64,000 nt of DNA from Thermoplasmatota archaeon (GCA_018818785.1 JAHIRF010000005.1:124001-188000), one strand, 5' to 3'; counted from the first letter of the stretch, positions 27,727 to 37,474 are shown. Program-made: numbers and translations. The notes: generated by a model not told the origin, from the sequence alone.

Positions 27727-28195
27727 CCCTCTTCTTCGGTCCCTTGGATATCGATTTCTCCATCATGTATGCGTGCTTCTTGGCGCCGTAATAATCTTTC
27801 GCCATGGTCTTCAGAACATACCCGTGTTTGAGGTATAGGCTGATGGCCGGGGTGTTCTCTATGCCGACCTCGAGGCCACACCGGCGAACCCCCAGGACAA
27901 TCATCTTTTTCTCGCATTCAATCAATAGGCGCGAAGCCAACCCCTTCTCGCGTCTGCCATCCAGGACTGCGATGGATGCGATGCGTCCTTCCCCGCACCT
28001 CTTCGAGAACATGCACATGGCTGCCCCTACGATCATCTGTTCATCGACCGCGACCAATGCGATGGTATCGTTCCTGACGATGAATGCGGTGACGGTCTCC
28101 TGCTCGAACCGTCTCTCATCGAAACATTCCGCCTCCAAGCGCATGATGCCTGGTAGGTCTTTCATGGTGGCGATCCTCACCTTCACAGATGGCAT
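27713..28195 (-). CDS. GNAT-family N-acetyltransferase (RimI-like)
   Basis: A 160-residue acetyltransferase: VRIATMKDLPGIMRLEAECFDERRF at the start, VGAAMCMFSKRCGEGRIASIAVL and the acetyl-CoA loop GRREKGLASRLLIECE, then LEVGIENTPAISLYLKHGYV. This spacing is close to archaeal RimI/Ard1 enzymes that modify protein N-termini, although the specificity is not certain. The preferred start is ATG 28195; the frame is open further upstream into the asnS promoter. Confidence 0.8.
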   Translation of the reverse strand: MPSVKVRIATMKDLPGIMRLEAECFDERRFEQETVTAFIVRNDTIALVAVDEQMIVGAAMCMFSKRCGEGRIASIAVLDGRREKGLASRLLIECEKKMIVLGVRRCGLEVGIENTPAISLYLKHGYVLKTMAKDYYGAKKHAYMMEKSISKGPKKRVKVS

Positions 28196-28236
28196 ACAAC
28201 ACTGCTTCGATATGTTCGTTGCGCTTCTTCCGAAGG

Positions 28237-28246
28237 GCTTATATTC
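28237..28246 (+). promoter_or_regulatory. TATA box of asnS
   Basis: GCTTATATTC is centred about 27 bases before ATG 28269, which fixes that ATG as the likely start of a leaderless message. Confidence 0.65.
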
Positions 28247-28268
28247 GCCATGGGACTTCAGCATCTGG

Positions 28269-29558
28269 ATGGTCTCCATAAAGAACGCCGTCTCAGAAAA
28301 AATGGTAGGCAAGACTGTCCAGGTACGTGGATGGGTCTACCGCACCAGGAGCAGCGGCGGTATCGCTTTCGTCGTCATGCGTGATTCGACGGGCATAGCC
28401 CAGGTCACTGTGAAGAAGGGTTCTGTCCCGGATGAGGACTTCGTCTCAGCCACCGATAACGGTATCGAGTCCTCGGCCATAGTCGAAGGGACCGTCGCGG
28501 AGGACAAGCGCGCACCGGGTGGCTATGAGATACGCGCAAGTCGGTTCATTCTGGTAGGAAAGGCCGAGCCGTTCCCAATCACTGAATATCAAAGCACCGA
28601 GCTTCTGCTGGACCTGAGGCATCTATGGATCCGATCCCGGGAACAAACCGCGATCATGAGGATCAAGGATTCGCTTCTAAGGGGAGCACGCAACTGGTTC
28701 CATGAGAACGATTACACCGAAGTGACACCCCCTATCATAACAGGGGTCGCTGCAGAGGACAGTACCAGCCTGTTCCAGATAAAGTACTTCGACAGGATAG
28801 CGTTCTTATCACAAAGTGCACAGTTCTATCTGGAATCGCTCATATTCTCGTGCGACAAGGTTTGGGCCCTCACCCCATCTTTCAGAGCGGAGAAGTCGAG
28901 AACCCCCAGACATTTGGCGGAATTCTGGCATCTCGAGATGGAAGCAGCCTGGCTGACGAACGAGGAGAACATGCAGGTGCAGGAGCAGATGGTGACCGCC
29001 ATGCTGCACAATGTGGCGGACGAATGTCCCGACGAGCTCGCGATGTTCAAGCGTGACCCAGCGGCCCTGAAGAAGATCGTGCCACCGTTCGATAGAATGC
29101 CTTACGGAGAGGCCATGCAGTACCTGCAAGGCAAAGGGTTCGACATGTCCTGGGGAGACGACCTGGGCGCAGTCGAAGAGCGCGAGCTGACCAAGGATCG
29201 CACCATCCCGATGTTCGTGGTGAACTATCCGAAGGAGCTCAAACCGTTCTACATGAAGGAAAACCCGGATGACCCGCGCACATACAAGAACAGCGACTTG
29301 CTGGCGCCGGAAGGCTTCGGCGAGATCATCGGCGGCAGCGAGAGAGAGACGGACAACGAACTCATCCTCGAGAGATTGCGTGAGAAGGGCGAACCCTTGG
29401 AGAACTACAGCTGGTATCTGGATCTCAGAAGGTACGGGTCGGTCCCGCACTCCGGGTTCGGTCTGGGAACGGAGAGGATCGTAACATGGATATGCGGTCT
29501 AGATCACATCCGCGACGCGATACCATTCCCGCGCACAGTGTCCAGGGTGTTCCCCTAG
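28269..29558 (+). CDS. asnS: Asparaginyl-tRNA synthetase
   Basis: A class IIb synthetase of 429 residues. It has an N-terminal OB-fold (VQVRGWVYRTRSSGGIAFVVMRDSTG), LLLDLRHLWIRS, motif 2 in TPSFRAEKSRTPRHLAEFWHLE, and motif 3 in SGFGLGTERIVTWICGLDHIRDAIPFPRT. WYLDLRRYGSVPHSGFGLG separates AsnRS from AspRS. The organism therefore appears to charge tRNA-Asn directly. Confidence 0.92.
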   Translation: MVSIKNAVSEKMVGKTVQVRGWVYRTRSSGGIAFVVMRDSTGIAQVTVKKGSVPDEDFVSATDNGIESSAIVEGTVAEDKRAPGGYEIRASRFILVGKAEPFPITEYQSTELLLDLRHLWIRSREQTAIMRIKDSLLRGARNWFHENDYTEVTPPIITGVAAEDSTSLFQIKYFDRIAFLSQSAQFYLESLIFSCDKVWALTPSFRAEKSRTPRHLAEFWHLEMEAAWLTNEENMQVQEQMVTAMLHNVADECPDELAMFKRDPAALKKIVPPFDRMPYGEAMQYLQGKGFDMSWGDDLGAVEERELTKDRTIPMFVVNYPKELKPFYMKENPDDPRTYKNSDLLAPEGFGEIIGGSERETDNELILERLREKGEPLENYSWYLDLRRYGSVPHSGFGLGTERIVTWICGLDHIRDAIPFPRTVSRVFP

Positions 29559-29570
29559 AACACCTTCGGA

Positions 29571-30638
29571 TCAGAGTCCTGCCATCTTGGCGCAGTAATC
29601 TGCATAGATCCTTGCTGCCTTCGCGACGTCCTCGACCTTGATCCATTCGTCTGGAATGTGACACGACGTCGGATCGCCAGGTCCGCATATCATGAGCTTG
29701 TCATTGGCTGACTTGAACATCACCATCTCGGTGGCGTAGGGCACCGCGAGCACCTTCGTGTCCGGCCCTATGACCTCCTTTAAGGTCGTGACAGCTTCTA
29801 TCGAAGGGTCAGTTCCGACAGGGTCGAGTTCGTGAAGTATCTTGATCTCGTATCCGTCATCGCCTATCCTCTTCCTCACCTCGTCAAGCACGGCCGAGGT
29901 GTTCATCTCCGGAGGATATCTGACATCCACCTCGACGACGCACTCCGCCGGTATCACGTTCGTCGCCGTGCCTCCTCTTATGACGTCCACGGTGAGGGTC
30001 ATATGCTCGACCGGGTCCTCTGGAGGTATCTGGAGGTCCTTCATCTTCTGCAGGAGATCCACCATCTTGACTATCGCATTCTCGCCGAGGTGCGGCATGC
30101 TCGCATGCGCAGACTTCCCATCCGTGCATATCTCGAATTGTACCAGTCCCTTCTCCCGTATGACTATGTCGAAGTCAGTGGCCTCGGTGACCATCACAGC
30201 CGGAGCGTTCTTCACCGCGGGGTCGATCGAAGCCGCGGCTGCGCCTGCCATCGAAGTCTCCTCATCGGTCGTGAAGCACAGCGAGAACGGTGTCTTCGCC
30301 TTGACCATCTCCTCTGCCGCTAGCAGCATGGCCACACAGCCGCCCTTCATGTCCCCCGTACCGCGACCGTAGAGGACGCCATCGATCATCTCTCCCTGCT
30401 TCTTCGTCCATCCAGTAGTGCCTATAGGGACGGTATCTAGATGACCTGACAACATCACGCCGTTCTCCATGAACTGGCCTATCATCGCTGGGTTGTCTTT
30501 GGAGCCGTAGTTCCTGACATGCATCCCCAGCTCCTTCATCACCTTCGTCACATAGTTCGTGACTGGCTGCATGGAATCGTTCTCCGCCGATCTGATCAGT
30601 ACTAGTTCTGTGAGCATCTTCTCCGCTTTGCTTATCAA
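29571..30638 (-). CDS. M20-family peptidase / deacylase (ArgE-DapE-like)
   Basis: A di-zinc hydrolase of 355 residues: LSGHLDTVP with the first metal ligand His, GRGTGDMKGGCVAML with bridging Asp, TTDEETSMAG with catalytic Glu, and the C-terminal ATEMVMFKS and CGPGDPTSCHIPDEW. The dimerisation domain lies in the middle. Likely substrates are N-acyl amino acids or dipeptides. It starts with TTG 30638, four bases after the stop of the M42 peptidase, so it is the third gene of a gcvT-M42-M20 operon. Confidence 0.88.
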   Translation of the reverse strand: MISKAEKMLTELVLIRSAENDSMQPVTNYVTKVMKELGMHVRNYGSKDNPAMIGQFMENGVMLSGHLDTVPIGTTGWTKKQGEMIDGVLYGRGTGDMKGGCVAMLLAAEEMVKAKTPFSLCFTTDEETSMAGAAAASIDPAVKNAPAVMVTEATDFDIVIREKGLVQFEICTDGKSAHASMPHLGENAIVKMVDLLQKMKDLQIPPEDPVEHMTLTVDVIRGGTATNVIPAECVVEVDVRYPPEMNTSAVLDEVRKRIGDDGYEIKILHELDPVGTDPSIEAVTTLKEVIGPDTKVLAVPYATEMVMFKSANDKLMICGPGDPTSCHIPDEWIKVEDVAKAARIYADYCAKMAGL

Positions 30639-30642
30639 AGTA

Positions 30643-31680
30643 TCACCGTGTCTTCTTGCCCGCGATCCGTTCGGATATCGCCACGATCAGCCTGGATAGG
30701 TTTTGCAGGTCCTTTAGGCTGGCGCATTCGGTCGGAGAATGCGTGTACCTCATAGGTATCCCGAGGGGCATCATGAGCGCGCCGAAATCTTGCATGACCG
30801 CGCCATCCGTAGCTCCCCCGCCTGTGCCATATTGCAGAGGTATCTTCTTCTCCTTGGCGACCGCCTCGATCATCTTGCGCAGCCTAGGGGATGCGATGGC
30901 AGCGTGATCCAGCATCCTCAGCGCAGGTCCGCTGCCAAGCAATATCCTTTCATAGGCGTCGCCCTGCATCGGTCCGTCCGTGGTCGTCATCGTATCGACG
31001 GCGAATACATAGTCGGGCCTCATCGAGAAACCCACGACCTTGGCCCCCTTGAGCCCTATCTCCTCCTGCACGCTCCAGACGAATACGAGCTTGACTGGCA
31101 GCTTCCTCTTCCTGAGGATATCGATCGCGTCCAAGAGGATGGCGCAACCCGCGCGGTTGTCTATGCCGCGCGCGCATATGAGGTCTCTTCCGATGTATGA
31201 CACATCCTTCTTGAAGACCATCGGGTCCAGGATCCTTATCCCGAGCTTCTCCGTCTCCTTCCTGCTCCTGGTTCCGACATCGACCCTGACGTCCTCCCAG
31301 CTGACGGCCTTCTTCTTATCGTCACTCTCGGTCATCAGGTGAGGGGGTTTCAGACCGATCACCCCGTTCACGGTCCCCTTCTCGGTCTTGATCTCGACCA
31401 CCCTGCCGACGAGTGTGCGGTCGTCTATCCCACCGATCTTGCGTATCCTTATGGACCCGTCGTTCTCGAGCTTGCTGACGATGAGCCCGAGTTCGTCCAT
31501 GTGCGCTATGAGCACGACCTTGGGACCAGTGTCCCCGATGGTGCAGATCAAATTCCCTATGTTGTCCTCCTCGGTCTTCAGCCCCATCGCTTCGACCTTG
31601 GACCTGATGAACTCCCTTATCTCGTCCTCGAACCCGGACACCCCGGGCACGTGAATCATCTCTTCCAGTAACTCCTTCAT
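30643..31680 (-). CDS. M42-family aminopeptidase (TET-like)
   Basis: A 345-residue metallopeptidase: VPGVSGFEDEIREFI at the start, VVLIAHMDELGLIVSKLE with the first ligand His, RGIDNRAGCAILLDAID, VWSVQEEIGLKGAK with catalytic Glu, and GGGATDGAVM with the C-terminal ligand region THSPTECA. Family members form large tetrahedral complexes that trim peptides from the proteasome. The start overlaps the gcvT stop by four bases. Confidence 0.9.
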   Translation of the reverse strand: MKELLEEMIHVPGVSGFEDEIREFIRSKVEAMGLKTEEDNIGNLICTIGDTGPKVVLIAHMDELGLIVSKLENDGSIRIRKIGGIDDRTLVGRVVEIKTEKGTVNGVIGLKPPHLMTESDDKKKAVSWEDVRVDVGTRSRKETEKLGIRILDPMVFKKDVSYIGRDLICARGIDNRAGCAILLDAIDILRKRKLPVKLVFVWSVQEEIGLKGAKVVGFSMRPDYVFAVDTMTTTDGPMQGDAYERILLGSGPALRMLDHAAIASPRLRKMIEAVAKEKKIPLQYGTGGGATDGAVMQDFGALMMPLGIPMRYTHSPTECASLKDLQNLSRLIVAISERIAGKKTR

Positions 31681-32834
31681 TCTAAGCCCCCCTTGACGAA
31701 CGGTGGCTTGACCACCTCTGCGGATACTAGCGTGTCCCGCACCTTAATCTCGGCCTTCGTGCCGACCTTGGACATCCCGATGGGAACATATCCCATGGCG
31801 ATGCCCTTCCTGAGCACCGGGGACAGCGTACCGCTCGTGACCCTGCCCACCTTGCTCCCATCCATCATGATATCGTAACCGTGTCTGGGTATACCCCTGT
31901 CCGTGGCCATCATGCAGACCAGCTTGTCGTAGTCCTTAGAGGCCTTCTGCTCCTCCAGCACGCTCTTGCCGAGGAAATCGTGCTTCCAATCGACGACCCA
32001 CGAAGGCCCGGTCTGAAGGCTCGTCTGAGCCCCCTCGAAATCTGTGCCGGACAACAGCAGCGCCTTCTCGAGTCTGAGCGTGTCCCTCGCGCCCAGACCG
32101 ATCGGCTCGACCCCGAACGCCTTGCCCCTCTCGAGCACTGCTCTCCATACATCCACGGCATCTGCGTTCTCGCATATGATCTCGAAACCGTCCTCTCCAG
32201 TGTAACCGGTCCTTGAGACGAGCGCCTTTATCCCATCTCCAGGGCCGTTGCGATACTCCCTTCCCTTCAGGAGTTCGGTCTCGGGTTCCGAGCCACGCGT
32301 CTGGATACGGTCCAGCCGCGCGAACGCCGCCCAGAAGAAACCGACCTTCGACAGGTCGACAGTGGTCAGGCTGGCGAGCACATCCTTCGCGGTAGGTCCC
32401 TGGACCGCGATGGCTGCCAGATCCATGGACATATCCACGAGCTCCTGGCTCTTGAGATGGCTATCGACCCACTTCCTCATCTTCGAGGTCGTCGCCGCGT
32501 TCGGAACCATGAAGTATTCGTCAGGTCCGAGGGGCGTGGCGATCGTATCGTCCAATATGTGCCCGTGTTCGTCCAGCAGATGTGAGTAAACGCATTTGCC
32601 CTGTGGGGCTCTCCGTACATCGTTCGTCATGAGCGTGTCGATGAGATCGCCGACACCCTCACCTCTGATTATAAAATCCCCCATGTGGGACACATCGAAG
32701 GCACCACATGATTTTCGAACCGTCAAGTGCTCCTCGATGACTGACCTGTACTGGATGGGCATCTCCCATCCGGCGAACCAGACCATCTTCCCTCCGAGCG
32801 CGACATGTTCGCCGTGAAGAGGCGTCCTGTTCAT
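31677..32834 (-). CDS. gcvT: Glycine cleavage system T protein (aminomethyltransferase)
   Basis: GcvT moves the methylene group from the lipoyl-bound aminomethyl to tetrahydrofolate or its archaeal analogue. The 385-residue protein begins TPLHGEHVALGGKMVWFAGWEMPIQY, has FDVSHMGDFIIRGEGV, and RTGYTGEDGFEII with GLGARDTLRLEKALLL. No gcvH or gcvP is in the window. It is first in a three-gene overlapping operon with two peptidases, an association that suggests amino-acid catabolism. Confidence 0.93.
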   Translation of the reverse strand: MNRTPLHGEHVALGGKMVWFAGWEMPIQYRSVIEEHLTVRKSCGAFDVSHMGDFIIRGEGVGDLIDTLMTNDVRRAPQGKCVYSHLLDEHGHILDDTIATPLGPDEYFMVPNAATTSKMRKWVDSHLKSQELVDMSMDLAAIAVQGPTAKDVLASLTTVDLSKVGFFWAAFARLDRIQTRGSEPETELLKGREYRNGPGDGIKALVSRTGYTGEDGFEIICENADAVDVWRAVLERGKAFGVEPIGLGARDTLRLEKALLLSGTDFEGAQTSLQTGPSWVVDWKHDFLGKSVLEEQKASKDYDKLVCMMATDRGIPRHGYDIMMDGSKVGRVTSGTLSPVLRKGIAMGYVPIGMSKVGTKAEIKVRDTLVSAEVVKPPFVKGGLE

Positions 32835-32904
32835 GCAACGGAATCGGACTAGTTATGCAAAAGCTTTGGGAACATAATCAAAAGATTCGCCAGATAAACG
32901 ACCC

Positions 32905-33474
32905 TCAACGATATTGGTCGATCAGCTTCATCATGTCCTTCTCGAGGCCGACGCTCATGGCTGGAGCCTCGATCACCTCTACGTTCCTCTCAAGAAGCGC
33001 CAGCTCCTTCTCGCTGAAGGCGTCGGGGCTTATCGGTATCAGGACCACGGACTTGCTCTGCATGACCTGTTCGTTTATGTGCTCGGCGAACCTGAGCACC
33101 TGCTGGAACCCGTTGTTTATGACAAGGTACTCGAGCCCGTCAACGATGACGACGCACCTCTCGTACCTCTCGATGAACGAAGAGATCATGGTCGCGAGTG
33201 TGCCTATGCTAGTAGGGTTGTGATGGTCCTTGCCTGGGGTGTGGCTCAACCACAGGATGCGCGTGTCGCCCAAGTCGAAAGCCTCCTTGACTTTCTCAGG
33301 GTACTGACGGGTGACGCATAATCCCGGAATGCTCTCAGAAATCGCGTTTTCAAACAGCCTGTAGGATAGGAAAGGCTTCCGCTCCCTGACTACGTAACAC
33401 ATTCCCGCTTCGGGACGGATCAGCTCCATCTGGCTGGAGTTCTTCTCCTCCGAACCGATGTCCTTGTCCTCCAC
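32905..33474 (-). CDS. DUF835 domain protein
   Basis: A 189-residue soluble protein dominated by a DUF835 domain: CYVVRERKPFLSYRLFENAI, TRILWLSHTPG, then CVVIVDGLEYLVINNGFQQVLRFAEHINEQVMQSKSVVLIPISPDAF, a RecA-like core pattern without a P-loop. DUF835 is common in Thermoplasmatota and often linked to signalling. Start is GTG 33474; TATATAAATA lies near 33505-33515. It follows cdc6 on the same strand. Confidence 0.8.
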   Translation of the reverse strand: MEDKDIGSEEKNSSQMELIRPEAGMCYVVRERKPFLSYRLFENAISESIPGLCVTRQYPEKVKEAFDLGDTRILWLSHTPGKDHHNPTSIGTLATMISSFIERYERCVVIVDGLEYLVINNGFQQVLRFAEHINEQVMQSKSVVLIPISPDAFSEKELALLERNVEVIEAPAMSVGLEKDMMKLIDQYR

Positions 33475-33542
33475 GATGTGTGTGACTGAAACGGCCCTAT
33501 TTATATATTGGCATTCCTGGCAATTTAACCGCTCGGTAATCG

Positions 33543-34712
33543 TCAGATAGATTCATCTAGCATCTGCGAAACCTTCTGCTGAAGAACCTTCGCCGGGATG
33601 TCTAGAAGGGTTATGACTGTCGTCTTTCCAGATATGCCTAGCCCACTCTTCTTGGCGCTCACGACGCCGAGCGTGTCAAGATCCTTCATCAATGTCCAGA
33701 ACGCGGTGTGTGCCCGCGGCTTCTCGTCGTACTCCTCGCACGCGACGCTATAGGCCGATTCCGCGTCCTTGGTCGTTATGTATGCCTTGCCCTTGGATGC
33801 CCTCGCGATCCCAAGGAGCGTGAGCTTCTGATGCTTATCGAGGCAGCTCAACTTCGATTCGGTTATGGAGCTGTAAGCCTCGGCCTTAGCTCCCCTTACG
33901 TGCTCCACATTGATCATGCCCTGCCTTTCCTCATCGGCCAGCATGCCTGCCTTCTCCAGGATCTCGATAGCGAATCTAGCATCACCCCATTCGGAGGAAA
34001 CCTCTGCCATGAGGTCGACGGAATCATCGTCCACGGAACCTTCGTGCAGCGCGAGTTCGGCTCTCTGGGCTATTATGTCCCTCAGCTCCTCGCAGGTGTA
34101 TTTCCCGAACTCGACCACATTGGTCCGCTTGAATGTGCTGGCAGATGCTGGATCGATCATATCGAAGATGTTCTTCTGCGATATCAGTATGACCGAAACG
34201 AGTGGTCTGGAGTCGACCTTCTCTTCGCCGAACCGCGTGAGTTTGTATATTATGTCCGGGCCGGCCTTCTTCAGGAGCACGTCGGCTTCATCGAGGGCCA
34301 CGACCAGATGTATTTTGCGCTTCTCGAGATCCTTCCTGAGGATGCTGAGCATCTCAGTTATGCTGAAACCTCTGTCAGGGAAGTTGGGCTGGAAGTGGTT
34401 CACTATCTGCAGGACCACGGCGGATTCGCTGTTCCTCTGCCTGCAGTTGACGATGGTCCAATCGATTGCCACTTGCTTCTTCTCGCCGTGCTCCTTGAGA
34501 TCCATGCAGAATCTCTTGGCAGTGGCCGTCTTGCCGGTTCCAACGCTGCCCATGAGCATGGCGTTCTGCGAGGCATTCTCCTCGAAGACGGGCCTGAAGA
34601 GCATGACCAGTTTCCGCATATGCGTCTCTCTGTGCACGAGTTTGGGCGGAACGTAGTCGAACGACAGAGTACGTTGATCCTTGAAAACGCTCTTACCAAT
34701 AGATTCCCACAT
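33543..34712 (-). CDS. cdc6: Orc1/Cdc6-type DNA replication initiator
   Basis: An AAA+ ATPase of 389 residues with Walker A GSVGTGKT (55-62), Walker B ALDEAD (139-144), a sensor-like SVILISQKN, and a C-terminal winged helix (about 300-389, with RAHTAFWTLMKDLDTLGVVSAKKSG). It binds origin recognition boxes and loads MCM. The adjoining 117-base intergenic region shows no clear origin repeats by eye. The gene is divergent from a small helical protein gene. Confidence 0.92.
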   Translation of the reverse strand: MWESIGKSVFKDQRTLSFDYVPPKLVHRETHMRKLVMLFRPVFEENASQNAMLMGSVGTGKTATAKRFCMDLKEHGEKKQVAIDWTIVNCRQRNSESAVVLQIVNHFQPNFPDRGFSITEMLSILRKDLEKRKIHLVVALDEADVLLKKAGPDIIYKLTRFGEEKVDSRPLVSVILISQKNIFDMIDPASASTFKRTNVVEFGKYTCEELRDIIAQRAELALHEGSVDDDSVDLMAEVSSEWGDARFAIEILEKAGMLADEERQGMINVEHVRGAKAEAYSSITESKLSCLDKHQKLTLLGIARASKGKAYITTKDAESAYSVACEEYDEKPRAHTAFWTLMKDLDTLGVVSAKKSGLGISGKTTVITLLDIPAKVLQQKVSQMLDESI

Positions 34713-34829
34713 CTGACTCCGCCTGAGGACTCGGCTGGCTATCTACTTCGCCGTATTTTAAAGGATTCGCGCCGATGAGCTCAGGCAAATGATTTTATGC
34801 CAATACGTCGGTCGAAGGGCGGTGTGAGG

Positions 34830-35177
34830 ATGGCTTCGGAAGAGGATATCATCAGTTCGGTGCTGAAGGGCACGAAATCAATGCTGCAGTCGGAGACGCT
34901 CATCGTCGATGCTGTCCAGGAGCTCGTGAAGGACGAGATCAAGAGGCACATGAGGGCGAAACTCGACGCGGACCCTGCGTTGAGAGCGGAGCTGAAGAAA
35001 GCCATCGAGGAGATGCTCGAGGCGAAGCTCCACGAAGCATATGCTCTGCTGAAGATCGGCAAGTGCGGTGCTAAACTCGGCATCTCCATGGTGCCTCCAG
35101 AGATGCGGAAGGAGATAGGGCACGAGCTGGCATCGATTTTTGAGAAGGAAATGTCGAAGATGCTCGAACAGGAATGA
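34830..35177 (+). CDS. Helical protein of unknown function
   Basis: A 115-residue, charged, almost all-helical protein (SEEDIISSVLKGTKSMLQSE, VKDEIKRHMRAKLDADPALRAELKKAIEEMLEAK). I do not recognise the family. I prefer ATG 34830, because the TATA-like GATTTTATG at about 34790-34798 would otherwise overlap the ATG at 34797. It is divergent from cdc6 and followed by the stalk protein genes on the opposite strand. Confidence 0.55.
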   Translation: MASEEDIISSVLKGTKSMLQSETLIVDAVQELVKDEIKRHMRAKLDADPALRAELKKAIEEMLEAKLHEAYALLKIGKCGAKLGISMVPPEMRKEIGHELASIFEKEMSKMLEQE

Positions 35178-35293
35178 GCTCGTAGGACGTGCGCACAGCT
35201 GCAACTCTGCCCGATATAGGATGACGACCCATCCAAAACAGATGGATTAAGGGGTTCAAAGAAGAGGTTTGAAAGAACAGTAGAAAGGTGGTT

Positions 35294-35599
35294 TCAGCCG
35301 AAGAGCGCGCTGAGACCAGCTGCTGCCTCTTCCTCAGAGACTCCCTTTTCCTCTTTCTCTTCTTTCTTATCTTCCTTCTTCTCCGCGGATCCCGCAGCTG
35401 GCGCCGCAGCGGCCACAGGTGCAGCGACTGCAGTTGCGATCGCTTCGTCTATGTCGACACCATCGAGGGCCGCGGTCAAAGCCTTGACGCGTGTCGCGTC
35501 TGGCGTGACACCGGCGGCCTTCAGGACGCTCGTTATGCTCTCTTCGGTCACCGGCTTCTTCGCCGCGTGCAGGACCATCGCGCTGTACACATACTCCAT
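35294..35599 (-). CDS. rpl12: Ribosomal stalk protein P1 (archaeal L12)
   Basis: The 101-residue archaeal P1: N-terminal helical dimerisation domain [22 protein letters not shown], an Ala-rich hinge, a Lys/Glu-rich linker and the C-terminal [13 protein letters not shown] that recruits elongation factors. Last gene of the L1-P0-P1 unit, 21 bases after P0. Confidence 0.95.
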   Translation of the reverse strand: MEYVYSAMVLHAAKKPVTEESITSVLKAAGVTPDATRVKALTAALDGVDIDEAIATAVAAPVAAAAPAAGSAEKKEDKKEEKEEKGVSEEEAAAGLSALFG

Positions 35600-35620
35600 T
35601 CTTCTGCCTCCTTACATCGA

Positions 35621-36631
35621 TTATCCGAATAGTGCCCCGAGGCCGGCCGCAGCCTCATCCTCAGAGACCTTCTCTTCCTTCTTGTCCTCTTTCTTCTCTT
35701 CCTTCTTGCCACCATCGGACTTCGGCTCTGATGGCTTGGGGACTGCGCTCAGAATGCCCTTGAGTTCGTCGTCCAGCCCCTCAGTGGAGACCTTGGACGC
35801 GAGGGACAACATCTGGGCGTTCGCCTTCGACAACATTAGCTTGATAGTCTCCTCGTTCGCGATGCTCGCGTTGACCGCGAGGTTCAACGCGTTCATGTGT
35901 GCCTTCGAAAGCATCGGCCTGATAGACACAGTAGTCGGGAAGGATACGAAGACCGCCAGGTTGAGGGCGCCGGCCGCAGCCTGCAGCACATTTGAAAGGT
36001 ATGCATCATAATCAATCGCGAGGACATCCTTGCCGTATACGGTGCCATTCTCGTAGGCCGCGTGAAGACTGAGACCAACAGTCATGGGGTATATCTCGAG
36101 CTTCGAGAGGACGAGCGCGACATCCCTGGATATCGTCTCGCCCTTCTTCACCAGCACCTTGTCCTTCTTGATGACCACTTTCCCACGCTCGATCGCCGCA
36201 GGAAGTCCCGCCTTCTGCAGGTCTCCCACGATCGGACCGGGTTTGAATGGCGTGTCGCCAGCCTTGATCTCGATGTCCTCGGGGGATATCTCTCCTCCCT
36301 TCGCTGGCATCTTGGTCTTGGTGGCGTCCAACTGCCTGAACAATTTGAATGGGTTGAGCGAAGATATGACCACCGCACACTGACCGTCGACCACGTCGGT
36401 GAGCGTCTCGACCCCCTTGATCTGTTTCCCCACATCCTGCAGGGCGAGCTTCATCAGGGAGTTCTTTAGCATCATTATCTCAGCTGAGTCACGCAGGTTC
36501 GCCCTGATCGTCTGGAACGCAGGCGCAGGGACTCCGTGGATATCGACTACACCGATGACCTTCCCCTTGGCTATCCTTGAGGATAGTTCGGCGACGGCCT
36601 GCTTCTTCTGCCCTGCAACGTGCGCCGTCAT
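35621..36631 (-). CDS. rpl10: Ribosomal protein P0 (uL10)
   Basis: The 336-residue archaeal P0 anchors P1 dimers to 23S rRNA. The N-terminal rRNA-binding domain (VIGVVDIHGVPAPAFQTIRANLR, NSLMKLALQDVG), the insertion domain and the charged tail are visible. The last residues EDEAAAGLGALFG share the factor-binding peptide of P1. It starts two bases after the L1 stop. Confidence 0.95.
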   Translation of the reverse strand: MTAHVAGQKKQAVAELSSRIAKGKVIGVVDIHGVPAPAFQTIRANLRDSAEIMMLKNSLMKLALQDVGKQIKGVETLTDVVDGQCAVVISSLNPFKLFRQLDATKTKMPAKGGEISPEDIEIKAGDTPFKPGPIVGDLQKAGLPAAIERGKVVIKKDKVLVKKGETISRDVALVLSKLEIYPMTVGLSLHAAYENGTVYGKDVLAIDYDAYLSNVLQAAAGALNLAVFVSFPTTVSIRPMLSKAHMNALNLAVNASIANEETIKLMLSKANAQMLSLASKVSTEGLDDELKGILSAVPKPSEPKSDGGKKEEKKEDKKEEKVSEDEAAAGLGALFG

Positions 36632-36632
36632 C

Positions 36633-37271
36633 TCATATCACCTTGAATGATGGGCCCATGGTTGTCTTGACATAGGCCGACCGGATGTTCATCTTACCCC
36701 TCTCCAGCTTGGATGTCAGCCTCTTGATTACCGCATCGAGGTTCTCGGCTAGCTGCTCGGGAGTCATCTCCTTCGTCCCGATCGGCAGATGGAAGGTCTT
36801 CTTGTCCTTCGTCCTGACGGTGACGCTCACCTTCAACTTCTCGATGATCGATTTCGGGTCCGAGCCTGGCGGGATCGGCTTCGGCATCTTGCCCCTGGGG
36901 GCGAGGATTACGCCCAGCCTCTTACCGATCGTGGGCATCAGAGGCGCTTCAGCGACGAAGAAATCGTTCGTCCTGGCGAACTTCTTCGCCTTGGTCTTGT
37001 CCTTGGCTATCTCTTCGATCTCCTCAGGTTGTACGATGGCATCGGCAATCCCTTTTGCCTTCACGGCCATCTCAGAACCGCCGAAGACGCCGACCTTGAT
37101 CTCTCTCCCACGTCCGTGTGGGAGCATGATCTCCTCTTGGATCCTGTTCTTCGGGTTGCTGAGGTCAATGTCCTTGAGGTTGACCGCGAGTTCGACCGAT
37201 TCTATAAAATTTCTTTTCTTGGACTCGGCCTGGAGCTTCTTCATGATTTCAATCAGATGTTGGTCTACCAC
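36633..37271 (-). CDS. rpl1: Ribosomal protein L1 (uL1)
   Basis: A 212-residue uL1 with the archaeal pattern FIESVELAVNLKDIDLSNPKNRIQEEIMLPHG and GKRLGVILAPRGKMPKP. L1 forms the ribosomal L1 stalk and in many archaea represses its own operon. The start is GTG 37271. A TATAAA-containing element on the minus strand near 37350 could be its promoter. Confidence 0.95.
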   Translation of the reverse strand: MVDQHLIEIMKKLQAESKKRNFIESVELAVNLKDIDLSNPKNRIQEEIMLPHGRGREIKVGVFGGSEMAVKAKGIADAIVQPEEIEEIAKDKTKAKKFARTNDFFVAEAPLMPTIGKRLGVILAPRGKMPKPIPPGSDPKSIIEKLKVSVTVRTKDKKTFHLPIGTKEMTPEQLAENLDAVIKRLTSKLERGKMNIRSAYVKTTMGPSFKVI

Positions 37272-37474
37272 TGTGAACCCTCCGCTGTAGTCCCTGCGAG
37301 CACGAAAGCTCTCCTACATGCCTAGGGAAATGAGCGAATGACGAATTGGTTTATAAGTCTTTCGCGTCTCCAATGCCGTCATCTGGTGACTGGCTAGGAG
37401 CTGCCTGCGCCCCTCATGGCACCATCAGGCAAATGATTTAACGCTGCCGGGGCAATGCATGACATGCCTCAGGG

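Noticed and set aside
34713-34829. Replication origin next to cdc6
   Set aside because: Only 117 bases, without visible repeated origin recognition boxes or a long AT-rich unwinding region.
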